DNA of 64,000 bases from Procambarus clarkii. Taxonomy: Eukaryota; Arthropoda; Malacostraca; Decapoda; Cambaridae. A program made the position numbers and the translations under genes. The notes beneath the pieces were generated by a model, which searched no databases, had not been told where the DNA came from, and worked only from the letters and a program-made list of their open reading frames with translations. Positions 23,575 to 36,031 of the stretch are shown here, piece after piece (position 1 is the stretch's first letter; each line of letters begins with the position of its first letter). The stretch is taken from the NCBI RefSeq assembly GCF_040958095.1, contig NC_091185.1, positions 22,677,503 to 22,741,502 of the forward strand, given 5' to 3'.

Positions 23575-25530
23575 TGTGTATTCACCTAGTTGTACTCACC
23601 TAGTTGTGCTTGCTGGGGTTGAGCTCTGGCTCTTTGGTCCCGCCTCTCAACCGTCAATCAACAGGTGTACAGGTTCCTGAGCCTATTGGGCTCTATCATA
23701 TCTACACTTGAAACTGTGTATGGAGTCAGCCTACACCACATTACTTCCTAATGCATTCCATTTGTCAACCACTCTGACAGTAAAAAAGTTCTTTCTAATA
23801 TCTCTGTGGCTCATTTGGGCACTCAGTTTCCACCTGGTTCCCCTAGTGTGTGTGCCCCTTGTGTAAAAAAGCCTGTCTCTATCAACCCTGTCGATTCCCT
23901 TGAGAATCTTGAATGTGGTGATCATGTCCCACCTAACTCTTCTGTCTTCCAACGAAGTGAGGTTTAATTCCCGTAGTCTCTCCTCGTAGCTCATACCTCT
24001 CAGCTCGGTTACTAGTCTGGAGCCAAACCTTTGACCTTTTCCAGTTTAGTCTTATGCTTGACTAGATATGGACTCAATGCTGGAGCCGCATACTCCAGGA
24101 TTGGTCTGACATATATGGTATATAATGTTCTGAAAGATTCCTTACACAAGTTTCTAAAGGCCGTTCTTATGTTAGCCAACCTGGCATATGCCGCTGATGT
24201 TATCATCTTGATATTAGCTTCAGGGGACAGGTCTGGCGTGATATCAACCCCTAGGTCTTTCTCTCTTTCTGTCTCTTGAAGTATTTCATCTCTCAAATGA
24301 TACCTTGTGTCTGGTCTCCTGCTTCCTACCCCTATCTTCATTACATTGCATATGCTTGGGTTAAGCTCTAACAGCCATTTGTTCGACCATTCCTGCAGCT
24401 TGTCCAGGTCTTCTTGAAGCCTCCAGCTATCCTCCTCTGTCTTAATCCTTCTCATAATTTTGGCGTCGTCAGCAAACATTGAGAGGAATGAGTCTATACT
24501 CTCTGGGAGATCATTTACGTATATCAGAAACAGGATAGGTCCGAGTACAGAGCACTGTGGTACTCCACTGGTGACTTCACGCCATTCTGAGGTCTCACCC
24601 CTCACTAACTCTCTGCTTCCTATTGCTTAGGTACTCCCTTATCCACTGGAGCGCCCTACCAGTTACTCCTGCCTGTTTCTCCAGCTTATGCATCAACCTT
24701 TTATGGGGTACTGTGTCAAAGGCTTCCTGACAGTCCAATAAAATTTTGTCCGCCCATCTTTCACTTTCTTGCTTAATCTTTGTCACCTGATCGTAGAATT
24801 CTATCAAGCCTGTATGGCAAGATTTACCCTCACTGAACCCATGTTGATGGGTTGTCACGAAGTCTCTTCTCTCCAGATGTGTTACTAGTTTTTTTCTCAC
24901 AATTTTCTCCATCACCTTGCATGGTATACAAGTTAAGGACACTGGCCTCTTGTTTGTCACCCTTTTTGAATATTGGGACTACATTAGCTGTCTTCCATAT
25001 TTCTGGTAGGTCTCCCGTTTCCAGTGACCTACTATACACTATGGAGAGTGGCAAGCAAAGTGCTCCTTCACACTCTTTCAATACCCATGGTGAGATTCCG
25101 TCTGGCCCAACAGCTTTTCTCACATCCAGCTCCAATAGGTGCTTCTTGACCTCATCTCTTGTAATTTCGAACCTTTCCAAGGTCACCTGGTTTGCTGCCA
25201 CCTCTCCTACCGCCGTGACTTCTCCCTGTTCTATTGTAAAGGCCTCCTGGAACCTTTTGTTGAGTTCTTCACACACCTCTTTGTCATTCTCTGTGTACCT
25301 GTCCACGCCCACCCTAAGTTTCATCACTTGTTCCTTCACTGTTGTCTTCCTCCTGATGTGACTGTGTAGTAGCTTTGGTTTGGTCTTGGCTTTATTAGCT
25401 ATATAATTTTCATACCTTTTCTCAGCTGCTCTTCTCACACTAACATACTCGTTCCTGGTTCTCTGGTATCTCTCTCTACTTTCTGGTGTTCTGTTATTAC
25501 GGAAGTTCCTCCATGCCCTTTTGTTCAGCT
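23575..25530 (-). pseudogene. CR1-like LINE, 5' truncated, frameshifted
   Basis: Minus-strand frames 25,438-24,830, 24,960-24,595, 24,605-24,012 and 23,994-23,731 overlap or abut and together cover the pre-RT linker to the C-terminus. Motifs in order: AVGPDGISPWVL, NVVPIFKKGDK, a RPVSLTCIPCKVMEKI segment, a QEAFDTVPH box A, SGVPQCSVLGPILF (Cys where Gly is usual) and FADDAKI (catalytic pair at about 24,465-24,470). KWLLELN and EKDLGVDIT follow. About three frameshifts disable it. The 3' end is two 14-bp units reading TCACCTAGTTGTAC on the plus strand, like the short tandem tails of CR1 elements. The 5' truncation abuts the 29/32-bp minisatellite. Confidence 0.88.
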
Positions 25531-27950
25531 AGGTCTCCCTGGTGCTGGTGTGTGGTGGTAGGACTCCCTGGTGCTGGGTCTTCCTGGTGCTGGTGTGTGG
25601 TGGTGGGTCTCCTTGGTGCTGGTGTGTGGTGGTGGTGCTTGGTGTCCCTGGTGCTGGTGTCTGCTTGTGGTGGGTCTCCCTGGTGCTGCTGTGTGGTGGT
25701 GCTGGGTCTACCTAGAGCTGGTGTGTGGTGGTGCTGGGTCTTCTTTGTGCTGATGTGTGGTGTGCTGGGTCTCCCTAGTGCTGGTGTGTGGTGGTGCTGG
25801 GTCTCGCTGGTGCTGGAGTGTAGTGGTGCTGGGTCTCCTTGGTGATGGTGGGTAATGGTGCTGGGTCTCTCTGGTGCTGGTGTGTAAAGGTGCTAGGTCT
25901 CGCTGGTGCTGGAGTGTAGTCGTGCTCGGTCTCCTTGGTAATGGTGTGTAATGGTGCTGGGTCTCCTTGGTGCTGGTGTGTGGTTGAGGTGGGTTTCCTT
26001 GGTGCTGGTGTGTAATGGTAGTGGGTCTCTCTAGTGCTGGTGTGTGGTGCTGCTGAGTTTCTCTGATGCTTTTGTGTGTAGTGGTGGTGGGTCTTCCTGG
26101 TGCTGGTGTGTGGTGGTGGTGCTGGGTCTCCCTGGTTCTGGTGTGTGATGGTGCTGGGTCGCCCTGTTGCTGGTGTGTGATGGGGCTGGTGTGTGGTCGT
26201 GGTGGGTCTCCCTGGTGTAGGTGTGTGGTGGTGCTGGGTCTCCCTAGTGCTAGTGTGTGGTGCTGGGCCTCCCTGGTGCTGGTGTGTGGTGGTGGTGGGT
26301 CTCCCTGGTGCTAGTGTGTGGTGCTGGGCCTCCCTGGTGCTGGTGTGTGGTGGTGGTGGGTCTCCCTGGTGCTGGTGTGTGGTGGTGTTGGATCTCCTTG
26401 ATGCTTGTGTATAGTGGTGCGGGGGTCTCCATGATGCTGGTGTGTGGTGGTGCTGGATCTTGGTGCTGGTGTGTAATGGTTCTGGGTCTCCTTGTTGCTG
26501 GTGTGTGGTGGTGCTGGATCTCCCCGTTGCTGGTGTGTGGTGGTGGGCCTCCCTGGTGCAGGTGTGTGGTGGTGCTGGTGTGTAGTGGTGCTGGGCCTCC
26601 CTGGTGCTGGTGTGTGGTGGTGCTGGGTCTCTCGGCTGCTGGTGTGTAGTGGTGCTAGGTCTCCCTGGTGCTGGTGTGTGGTGGTGGGACTCCCTGGTGC
26701 TGGAGTGTGGTGGTGCTGGGTCTTCCTGGTGCTGGTGTGTGGTGGTGGGTCTCCTTGGTGCTGGTGTGTGGTGGTGGTGCTGGGTGTCCGTGGTGCTGGT
26801 GTCTGCTTGTGGTGGGTCTCCCTAGTGCTGGTGTGTGGTGGTGCTGGGTCTCGCTGGTGCTGGAGTGTGGTGGTGCTGGGTCTCCTTGGTGCTGGAGTGT
26901 GGTGGTGCTGGGTCTCCTTGGTGCTGGTGTGTGGTTGAGGTGGGTTTCCTTGGTGCTGGTGTGTGGTTGAGGTGGGTCTCCCTGGTGCTGGTGTGTAATG
27001 GTGGTGGGTCTCACTTGTGCTGGTGTGTAGTGGTGGTGGGTCTCCCTGATGCTAGTGTGTGGTGGTGCTGGGTCTTCCTTGTTCTGGTGTGTGTTGGTGT
27101 TGGTGTGTGATGGTGCTGGGTCTCCCTGGTGCTGGTGTGTGGTGGCGTGTCTCCCTGGTGCTGGTGTGTGGTGGTTGGTCTCCCTGGTGCTGGTGTGTGG
27201 TAGTGGGTCTCCCTGGAGCTGGTGTGTGGTGGTAGTGGGTCTCCCTGTTGCTGGTGTGTGGTGGTGGTGGGTCTCCCTGGTGCTGGTGTGTGGTGGTGCT
27301 GGTCTCCCTGGTGCTAGTGTGTGGTAGTGGTGGGTCTCCCTGGTGCTGGTGTGTAATTGTGGTGGGTCTCCCTGGTGCTGGTGTGTGGTAGTGCTGGGTC
27401 TTCCTGGTGCTGGTGAGTGGTGTTGTTGGGTCGCCCTGGTGCTGGTGTGTGATGGTGGTGGGTCTCCCTGGTGATGGTGTGTGGTGGTGGGTCTCCCTGG
27501 TGATGGTGTGTGGTGGTGGGTCTCCCTGGTGATGGTGTGCGGTGGTGCTGGTCTCCCTGGTCCTGGTGTGTGGTGGTGGGTCTTCTTGGTTCTGGTGTGT
27601 AAAGGTGCTGGGTGTCACTGGTGCTAGTGTGTGGTGTTGGGTCTCCCTGGTGCTGGTATGTATAGGTGCTGGGTCTCCCTGGTGCTGGTGTGTGGTGGTG
27701 GTGGGTCTCCCTGGTGCTGGAGTGTGGTGGTGGGTCTCCCTGGTGATGGTGTGCGGTGGTGCTGGTCTCCCTGGTCCTGGTGTGTGGTGGTGGGCCTTCT
27801 TGGTTCTGGTGTGTAAAGGTGCTGGGTGTCACTGGTGCTAGTGTGTGGTGTTGGGTCTCCCTGGTGCTGGTATGTATAGGTGCTGGGTCTCCCTGGTGCT
27901 GGTGTGTGGTGGTGGTGGGTCTCCCTGGTGCTGGAGTGTGGTGGTGGTGG
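25531..27950. repeat. 29/32-bp minisatellite, left segment
   Basis: Tandem units of 29 bp (core GGTCTCCCTGGTGCTGGTGT, then GTGGTGGTG) and 32 bp (one extra GGT or GCT). This segment is more diverged than the right segment (39,984-41,650). Long open frames on both strands (Val/Leu/Trp/Cys-rich or His/Thr/Pro-rich peptides) come from the repeat and are not genes. Confidence 0.95.
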
Positions 27951-29582
27951 TGTGGGACATATGGGGCTTGACTCTATTTATATAATTAATAAAGTAATGA
28001 AATCAATTACGAAGGACCACCCTCTTTTATAGTAAAGAGGGAAACTAATAAAATGTGATCATTAGAAATTCCTGTAAGAATCAGTGACTATGGATAAATA
28101 TTAGGAAATATAATCACTTTAGTAATTAATGGGCTGTATAAATAATTTACTTGAATCAAAGCCTCAAACACCTACATTGGGGGGTTATTGCTAGAACTTC
28201 ATATATGTCTAGGAACTAGTGTGGTTCGTACACCAGTTCATTGTGTAATAACCTAATCTTATGACCAATTAGAGAATCAATAGAAATTTATCACCAATAA
28301 GAATATAGATCATCAATATCAGAAATTAATCATTACAATAAACACGTATTATCTCCAGTGTACAGCACTCTATAAATGATAACCAAAATACTGATAATTT
28401 GAATAATCAAAGAAATACGAAAAGTCTTAGCTTGAAGACGTTTTCAAAGACATCAGTTACGAATCATCCTCGAGATCTCCGGAATTCCTCGTAGAACACT
28501 GGGAGATGAATAACACGGGTAAAGTAACAGCTCGTAGAATTCCTCACACGCGAGCTGTAAATTAAGGGATATTACATAGTAATGTACTAGGTTATTAAAT
28601 ATCTATATTCAAGAAATGGGGAATAAAATTAATTTAGAATACTAACATGTGGTTTATTTATGTCGCTCGACGTAACGACAAGCTACCCTGCCATATACAA
28701 TCTCTAATGATGCATCAAAAGGGAGTTATATATATACTTAGCTAATAGGGTACTGTATAAGTTGAAGCTTGCCAAAACCGCGTCCCAGGCTCTAGCGTCA
28801 CAATGGCGAACACTTGGTAGCTAGCTTGGCTTGGATGTCGACGCGCTTATTTGGCCAGTCACGATGGATCACGTAGAACAAATCAACTAGTTCCGGGATG
28901 AATATCAGGTTAAATCTTGCTGACAATTCACCACAACGTATCCTAGACTCTGACACCAAAACGAGTTGCTCAATTCTGCAACAAGTCTTCACGCCGCACA
29001 CTGGCGACTTCTCCTCAAGCTGTCGTCTACCACAATGGCGTTTCCCTCTCCCCAGCGTCTCGCATTCGCCACAGAAGTTATTTAACACGAATAATATTAT
29101 TTTGCGCAGTTGTGGCTAAAATGCTTTGATAAAGACTGGGTTGTAATTCTAGGGAGCTAAATATTATTACTTTCTCGTCTTACGATGGTAAACGAGAAAT
29201 GAAGATGATTTTAGTTCTTTCCATGGCATTCACGCGTGACGTTAAATTCATTACTTGATAACAGTAGTAACTAAAAACTCTCGATTTGGCATTATTTGGG
29301 AGTTATGTTATCGGTAAATAATTATCACACGGAATACTGCTGATTTTAGAGAATCACACTCAATTCTCTAACACACTGGATATAAATGTGTTTAACTTGG
29401 TAGAATCTGACACAATACTGGCGCTTGGTTACGTAAGAATTCCAGCATTATTGTACAGATACAACTATTAGTTTATGTGAACACTACTGTTAGTTAATTT
29501 TAGTTACTACAGTAATTAGTAGATTTTAGTAATAGTTAATAATAATACAACAGTATTGTATTAGTGTTGGAAATTTCCAACA
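27951..29582 (-). repeat. BEL/Pao 3' LTR
   Basis: In element sense (minus) it starts TGTTGGAAATTTCCAACA, a perfect 18-bp palindrome, and ends ATGTCCCACA. It is nearly identical to 36,749-38,376. Its 4-bp TATA expansion near 28,730 is absent from the other LTR. The 96-codon frame at 28,798-29,088 has no recognisable domain. Confidence 0.92.
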
Positions 29583-30041
29583 TAACTCCGGGGGGAGATT
29601 TATCGGGTCGCAGTGTAATGTTGAGTACTGACATACCCATCCCGAAGTTAGTATTAATATTAGTATGTTAGTATGTTAGTACACACATAATGGATGTCCC
29701 GTATTTGTCAAGGACATACAAGAAACTTAAGTCTTGCAGATTTCATATTAAATGGAACATGCTATTATGAATTATCTAAAGCTAATAACTAAGAAAGCTT
29801 ACAATAAACTCTGTGACTGGTGTCGCTATGACATGTAATGTTTATGTTACTAAGTCTTAAAGTCAAGTAAACTCTCAGATACTCTAGACGAAATGATGTT
29901 ATTTATAGCCTATACAACAATTAAGAATTAAATCACACAATTCAAATAACTAAGAATCTACTGTGATGAGAATGTTATGGGTCATGGTGACTTGTAACTG
30001 TTTTGTTACTTGACATCACAACACAGTATCATCATGATTAC

Positions 30042-30833
30042 TTAAATTGGATGGGAAGGTATTTGCTCTTGGTCAGAGCTATAATAGGCTTGCAGTTTCT
30101 GCTTGCATTGTTGAGCAGCAGCTCTAGTGGGGCGGTTGCTCGATGGATCAGAATCGCTGTCCTCGGAAACTACTGGTGAAGCTGGTTCTGGTAAACACTC
30201 TCGTTCTGCTAATTCGAGAGGTACCAACTTCTCTAAGGTTTTTAGGGTAGTGTTGCCTCGGTACAAAACTTTCACTACTCTCAGGATACCTTGGTAATCT
30301 GGATGGATAGCAACAATTTTGCCTATGAGCCACTCTGACCTTGGTCCATCACTGTCAACCAATACTAGGTCTCCTGGTTTAAGTTGTACTTTATTATAGG
30401 GACTCGAAGCTCCGTAGTGGTACTCGAGTAGAGCTGTGAGGTACTCTCGCGTCCACACCTCATTCCACCTTTCAATGACTTTTGAGAGATGTTGGTAACT
30501 TTCTACTAAGTCACTCCTGGTTACATGTGAAGGGTCGACGTGGTCCTCTTCTGCTAAAGGTATGAGAGGACTCAGCAGGCCTCCATGTATCAAGTGTGAG
30601 GGACTCAGAGGTTCTCTCTGTGAGAAATCATCTGACAGGTATGTTAATGGGCGGTTATTGACTAGCGCCTCGATTTCCACAACAAGTGTTTGGAGTTCGG
30701 AGTAACTAATTTTCTGTCGATGTAAGGTTTTTCTTAAACACTTCTTGACAGTTCCTATCATTCGTTCGTAGATCCCACCTTGCCAAGGGGCTCTTGGAGC
30801 TATAAATTTCCAGTGACATTGTCGTCTCCGCAA
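30042..30833 (-). pseudogene. BEL/Pao integrase C-terminal part
   Basis: It continues the frame of the upstream pol segment after an in-frame TGA (30,858-30,860). GGIYERMIG supplies the catalytic Glu of the integrase D,D-E triad. A DUF5641-like C-terminal domain follows, with LKPGDLVLV and a WLIGKIVAI segment. The tail is acidic and hydrophilic. In an active element this region would contribute to strand transfer of the cDNA into the genome. About 460 bp without a gene separate it from the 3' LTR, so there is no env-like ORF downstream. Confidence 0.85.
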
Positions 30834-30857
30834 GACGGACTGTACTTCTGGATGATT

Positions 30858-32477
30858 TCATACTTCTCGCAGACAGGCTTCTCCTGCCACAAAATTGGAA
30901 CCATTGTCCGATATCATTGGTTTGGGACAAGATCTGCGAGCTGCAAATCTGCGAAAGGCTAGGATGAAGGCTTCAGCACTCATATCTGAAGTCACTTCTA
31001 AATGTACGCCTCTGGTGGTGGCACACGTAAAGAGGCAAATGTAAGCTTTCACTGGTATCTTATCTGGGTTGCCAGTGAGAAGCAAAGCTCCTGTGTAATC
31101 GACACCAGTGGTTTCAAAAGGACGAAGATGAACCACTCTTTCTTCAGGGAGTGGTGGAGGTCCTGGGTAAGGACATACTCTAGCATCGTATCTTTTGCAG
31201 ATTACACAGAATATAATAATTGATTTGACTGTTTGACGACCTTGGGGAAGCCAGTATTTCTGTCTAAGGTCGGTGAGAGTATCTAACACTCCACCATGTA
31301 AAGTACCATATTGATGGTGATGTAAAACTAGAAGTTTGGTAATGATGTGGTGACGAGGTAGAAGGATTAGATTCTTTGTATCCAGATCAATTTTTGCATG
31401 AAGCAAACGTCCTCCACACCTTAATATATTATGGGTGTTGGCATCATACCAGATACCTAGAGACTTAGTTAATTTATCTGGAAGATTTTCATATTCGCTT
31501 CCATATGTCTCTTGTTGTGCACGTTTGATCCAGTAGAGGATGGGATTGGGAAACTTATGTCTGATTCCTATCATAGCAAGAAAATCAAACACATGTGCTG
31601 TCACTCTTAATAACTTACTTAAGTTAGAATAATTGTAAGGATCAATGGCTAAGATTCGATGAGGTTCTGGTTCTTTCATGGGAGTGGTGATATTGGTCAC
31701 TATGACTTGTGGCTTTTGTTTGGGCCACTGACCACCAACAAGCCATGAAGGTCCATTGAACCACAGCGAAGACTTGATAAGTTGTTTTAGTGTTAATCCT
31801 CGAGATAAATAATCCGCAGGATTGTCCTTAGTAGGAACATGTCTGAATTTATATCCAGCAGATAATTCATGAATTTCCCTAACACGATTGCTGACGTAGG
31901 GAGTTTTATTATTGTTGTTTCTTACCCATTGTAAGACTGCCTCATTGTCTGACCACACGACAATCTCACCAAAGTGGATATTATTGAGTGTCTTGGTCAG
32001 GCAATGAGCCAATCTTACTCCCACCAGCAATGCAGTCAACTCCATTTGAGGTAAAGATCTCTTCTTGATGGGAGCAACTCTTGCTTTAGATGTGAGCAAA
32101 ATTGATTGTACACTATTAACTAAGTAGGCTACAGCGCCATACACTTTGCCAGAGGCATCGCAGAAAACGTGCAAATTTGTGGGCAAGTTTGGTCCTGAAG
32201 CATTACGAGGAAATTTCAAAACACCTAACTGATTGAAATCCGTTGTGAGTATCTGCCATTTAGCTTGTAACTCACTTGGTAACGGATCATCCCATCCCAT
32301 ATGTTTCTGCCAGCATTCCTGCATTAGGAGTTTGCCCCTTATTAATATAGGACTAAGTAAGCCTAAAGGGTCAAATGGTTGACTGACATACGAGAGCAAT
32401 GTTCTCATGGTAAGGGATGAATTATCAGTTTGTACTGATTTGACATTCATCTCGTCAGTACTTGTGTTCCATTCCAC
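30858..32477 (-). pseudogene. BEL/Pao RNase H and integrase
   Basis: 540 codons open in the minus frame between two in-frame stops. RNase H: CDASGKVYGAVAY, PQMELTALLVGV and VVWSDNEAVLQW show the Asp, Glu, Asp positions, followed by NPADYLSRG. The integrase zinc domain follows (LHGG with HxxxH-like and CVICKR). The core has TGVDYTGALLL and MISDNGSNFV, the first two acidic residues of D,D-E. The frame ends at TGA shortly before the Glu-containing segment. It belongs in frame with the RT upstream, separated from it by a TAA at 32,556-32,558. Confidence 0.88.
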
Positions 32478-32555
32478 ACCCAGAACCTTTAATTGATTAG
32501 GTACCTGATAACCTGGAAATTCTTTCTCGATTATCTGGTTTAATGATTTATCATT

Positions 32556-33460
32556 TTAGGCCCATGATTGTAGTGGCATATTGGCTCCTAATAACTCACG
32601 GTTAGCCTCATGGTAGATTTCTACCAAATTAGATTGATCATTTGTAGTTCCCTGGAAATTGTCGACATACATGTTGTCACTAATTTCTGCCTTGTAAGGG
32701 CTATTTGACTTCCTTAAATGTGTATCTAATGTTGCTTGCAATAGAAATGGGGAAGACGTCGCTCCGAATAATACAGAGGCAAAACGATATGTGATGATAT
32801 CACTGTTAGGATCCAGTGGGTCCTTAATCCAGAGAAACTTAGTGTAATTACGATCCTCTTCCTGTAAACCTACTCTAAGGAAAGCTTTACTGATATCAGC
32901 AGTATAAGCAAAAATACCAGTGCGGAATCGTAATAGCACATCATGTAGCCTTTGGGTTAGGCTAGGTCCCGTTTGGAGACATTCATTCAAAGACAACTGC
33001 TTGGCTTCACTTTAGCACTACAGTTGAAGACAATACGGATAGGTGTTGTCAATGAATCTTTCACCACAGCGTGATGGGGTAAATAGTGACCTATTTTCCG
33101 GTCATCATTATCAACAACCTCGATAAATTTACTGTTGAGTTGTTGTTGGATTAGTTGATGATACATGTTCAGTTTGTCTGGCTGTTTCTGTAGTCGTGTT
33201 AATTGAGACTGCAATTGTGAGGCTGCCAGGAAATAATTAACTGGAAGTTGTGGATGATTCAACTTCCATGGTAGTCTCACCCAGTATTGTTTATCTTTAT
33301 AGACAACTGTATCCAGATATTGCTGGTAAGTCCACATATCATCAGGGCTTGGTTGTTCAGGGATAATACCTAAAGTGTCTAAATCCCACAGACGATGTAC
33401 AGGTGGATCAGACTCAATATCTTCAGATATTTCTCTGAAATGTAGGGGTGACTGTTCCAA
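32556..33460 (-). pseudogene. BEL/Pao reverse transcriptase, frameshifted
   Basis: Two overlapping frames, 33,460-32,987 and 32,996-32,556, make up the RT. The first has the N-terminal VRLPWK motif and PHHAVVKDSLTTPIRIVFNC. The second has YTADISKAFLRV (catalytic Asp, residue 34) and SDNMYVDNFQG, where the usual YVDD reads YVDN (Asn at residue 113, about 32,658-32,660). A frameshift lies near 32,990. Whether YVDN is a lineage feature or a mutation of this copy cannot be told from one sequence. Confidence 0.87.
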
Positions 33461-33466
33461 GCCTAG

Positions 33467-34036
33467 TCACGCCACTATTATGTTGTTAGATTGTTGGTTG
33501 TTTGACGCTGGATTCTGTTGGAAAAGCACCGGTCCAGTAAGCAGCTTGCCTCCAGCAGATGACAACAAATTCATTCCGTGTTGTCTGGTGCATCCCATTA
33601 TAAATTTATAATAATGGTCAGCGCCTATAAGTATTCCAACATCAGTGAGGCAGTCAGAATTGATTTTGTAGTCTGCTAGCCTCATGCGGTTTCGTTTAAG
33701 ATATTTCGCAGTGCGAGCTAATGCTGTGACCTGCAGGTCTGTAGGAAGTTTATTTACTACTACCGCTTGTATTGGACTAGTGGAAGATCCAAGTCTCACT
33801 AATACCTTAACTACTTGGTATTCACGAGGTCCACTGTCAGTCAAGAACCCAGAAATATTCAATCTCACACTTTTGGCAGGTTTTAATTTTAACTGCTTGA
33901 CTAACTGTTGTGTAATGAAGGTTTTCTGTGATCCTTGATCAAAAAGACCTCTAGTGTTAACTCTAGATTTCCTGTTTATTAGTCTAATGAGCTGTAGGCA
34001 GAGTGGTATTATTGCCTGACTCAGTAGCAAGTACAT
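33467..34036 (-). pseudogene. BEL/Pao aspartic protease
   Basis: A DUF1758-like retropepsin domain with GLFDQGSQKTFI (the D-x-G active-site motif, here D-Q-G) near residue 33, and a TDVGILIGADHYY segment typical of Pao proteases. The frame is shifted by one relative to the zinc-knuckle part upstream and ends at an in-frame TGA (33,467-33,469) before RT. It would process the Gag-Pol polyprotein. The domain looks complete. Confidence 0.85.
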
Positions 34037-34460
34037 TTATTTCTTGATGCACTTTGCAATATTGAACTGTGGTAGAATTCGTGGAATTCTCCCCAGTTGT
34101 CATGGATTGGGTAGAAGTTTTTCTACATAAGGCATAGTGATGTACACCTTGGTTGCATATACTGCATGAACGTAGTTGCACTACACATTTTTTGGGATCA
34201 TGAGAGCCCATGCACTTGGTGCACCTGTGTATTTCTTGTAACCGTTTAATCCTGGTATTAAAATTAGGATAAACAGAGCATTGGTAGGTGGCATGTCCTT
34301 GACTACAAAACAGACACCTTCTTTCTTTGGTTGACTTTGTCTCTTTAGCAGACAAGTCATTGGTTACCTCAGAAGGAGATACCGAATAAGCACCTACATT
34401 ACCACTCCTCTTTCCAGTGGATGGAGCAGTCCTAGATTTATACTTACTAGATTTATTCAA
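33984..34460 (-). pseudogene. BEL/Pao gag zinc-knuckle region
   Basis: Same minus frame as gag, separated by TAA (34,479-34,481). It has three Cys/His clusters: CLFCSQGHATYQC, CTKCMGSHDPKKC and CSICNQGVHHYALC. BEL/Pao Gag nucleocapsid segments carry such clusters for RNA binding. The bounds given are those of the open frame; the first codon (TTG) is not a claimed start. Confidence 0.85.
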
Positions 34461-34478
34461 AGTCGGTTTGGGTTTGAC

Positions 34479-35477
34479 TTAAGTGTCAATATTAGGTGGT
34501 TTAGACTCAGGTTTAATCTTATCATGGGCCTTCAACCTGTTAACCGTTATTCTCAGTCCCTCGAATATTTGGTCAAGAGTGAGAAACTCGGTTTTATAGT
34601 GTGAGCAAAGCTCTGCTAAGATATTTCGAGGTAATTTCCTCTGGAAAAGTAACTTGATTGACCATTCCGAGGCTGGTATATCAACTTTAGTACCTAAGGC
34701 CTTTACTAGAGACTCTACTTCTAGTCTGGTGCTTTGAAGTGAGTCTGGTCTGCTATTTGGTGCATTCAGATCTAGCAACTGGTAATAAAGGTTAGCTATA
34801 CTCAACTCTTTGTTGCAATAGTTCAACTTCAACAGTTTTATAGCTTCCTCATAATTACTCTCAGTGAGAGTTAGGTTATGTATGACCTTTTTAGCCTCTC
34901 CTTTGAGAAGACTAAGCAGGTATGAGAATTTAGAAATCTTGTCAAGAGACGGTTTCTTATGTATATGAACTTCAAATGAAGTCCAAAAATTGTCCCAATT
35001 TTCTGTATCCAGCCCTGTAAATGTAGGTAAGACTAAAGTAGGCAAACGAATCTCTGGTAATTGGTTACTGAATTGAGACATAGCATTATTTGTATTGGAT
35101 TTAGATTGTGTTGCTAGATTGGATAGCATGTAAAGTTTATCTTGAGTCTCATCTTCATACTGGGAAATATCTGCTATAACTTGATCCAATTCATCAGGAT
35201 CAGTTTCTATGGTATTCAGTAGAGCAATATAAGACTGACTTGTAGATTTAACTTGATCAAATTTCAGATCAGCCACTCTCACTGATGTCTCTAATTGATA
35301 AGAATCAATGTGAGTTGCTTTAGATAAGCCCTCAGACTTGTTAATTAGTCTGGTCAAATGACCTTTAAGGCCAATATAGGTTCTCCTTAATTGCTCAGGA
35401 GTAGCCATGATGGGCTTAAGTCCAAACTTCATGGGATTAGAATAAGTATTACTAATGAAGCTTGGGTACTTGTTCAT
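34479..35477 (-). pseudogene. BEL/Pao gag (DUF1759-like)
   Basis: 332 codons from ATG at 35,477. The N-terminal half is hydrophilic and probably helical. The second half has LPEIRLPTLVLPTFTG, NWDNFWTSFEVHIH, KFSYLLSLLKGEAKKVI and NYEEAIKLLK, the DUF1759 signature that marks Pao/BEL gag. It would form the particle core. It ends at TAA, after which the same frame continues into zinc knuckles, so the stop is probably a mutation in this copy, although a programmed stop cannot be excluded. Confidence 0.88.
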
Positions 35478-36031
35478 TAGTTGACAAGTAATATTAAATA
35501 TAGCCTAATTTAACGTGGCTAAATTATACTCTACCTCACTCGAGGTTAAATGTACCTACCTAACAACAAGTAGCTAGATATTTTGAGCACTGTCTGAACT
35601 TCACCATTAACTTTCGTCCGGTTAGCTCTTCTATATCACCATTAGATGTAATGGTGATCATCCAGCAATACTCAAAATAGATACACACAAATTAATGAGT
35701 ACAAGATGAAATAATATGGAGACACTCCAATCAGAGTTATCTCAAAGTTTAATCCCACCCTTGATAGGGTCAGCACAAATGGTATAATACATATACTACT
35801 GACTAGTTTTAAGTCTAGTCGTGATAATTCCTACTTAAGAAACTACAAATTTATTTAGTCTGGGTTTGTGCCAAATTCAGCACAATCACAGCCTAAATTC
35901 TACCTAATAAGACTGGTAAAGATTATTGTGGTGCAGTAATGTGAATATAGTTGTGTTGTATTTTTGGGTTTTTGGATTTTATAGTTTATAAGTGTGCACT
36001 TGCACACACAAGTGAAAACAATTATGTACAA

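Noticed and set aside
28798..29088. 96-codon frame in the LTR, repeated at 37,592-37,882
   Set aside because: It occurs twice only because LTRs are duplicates; no domain recognised, and one copy is enough to explain the other.
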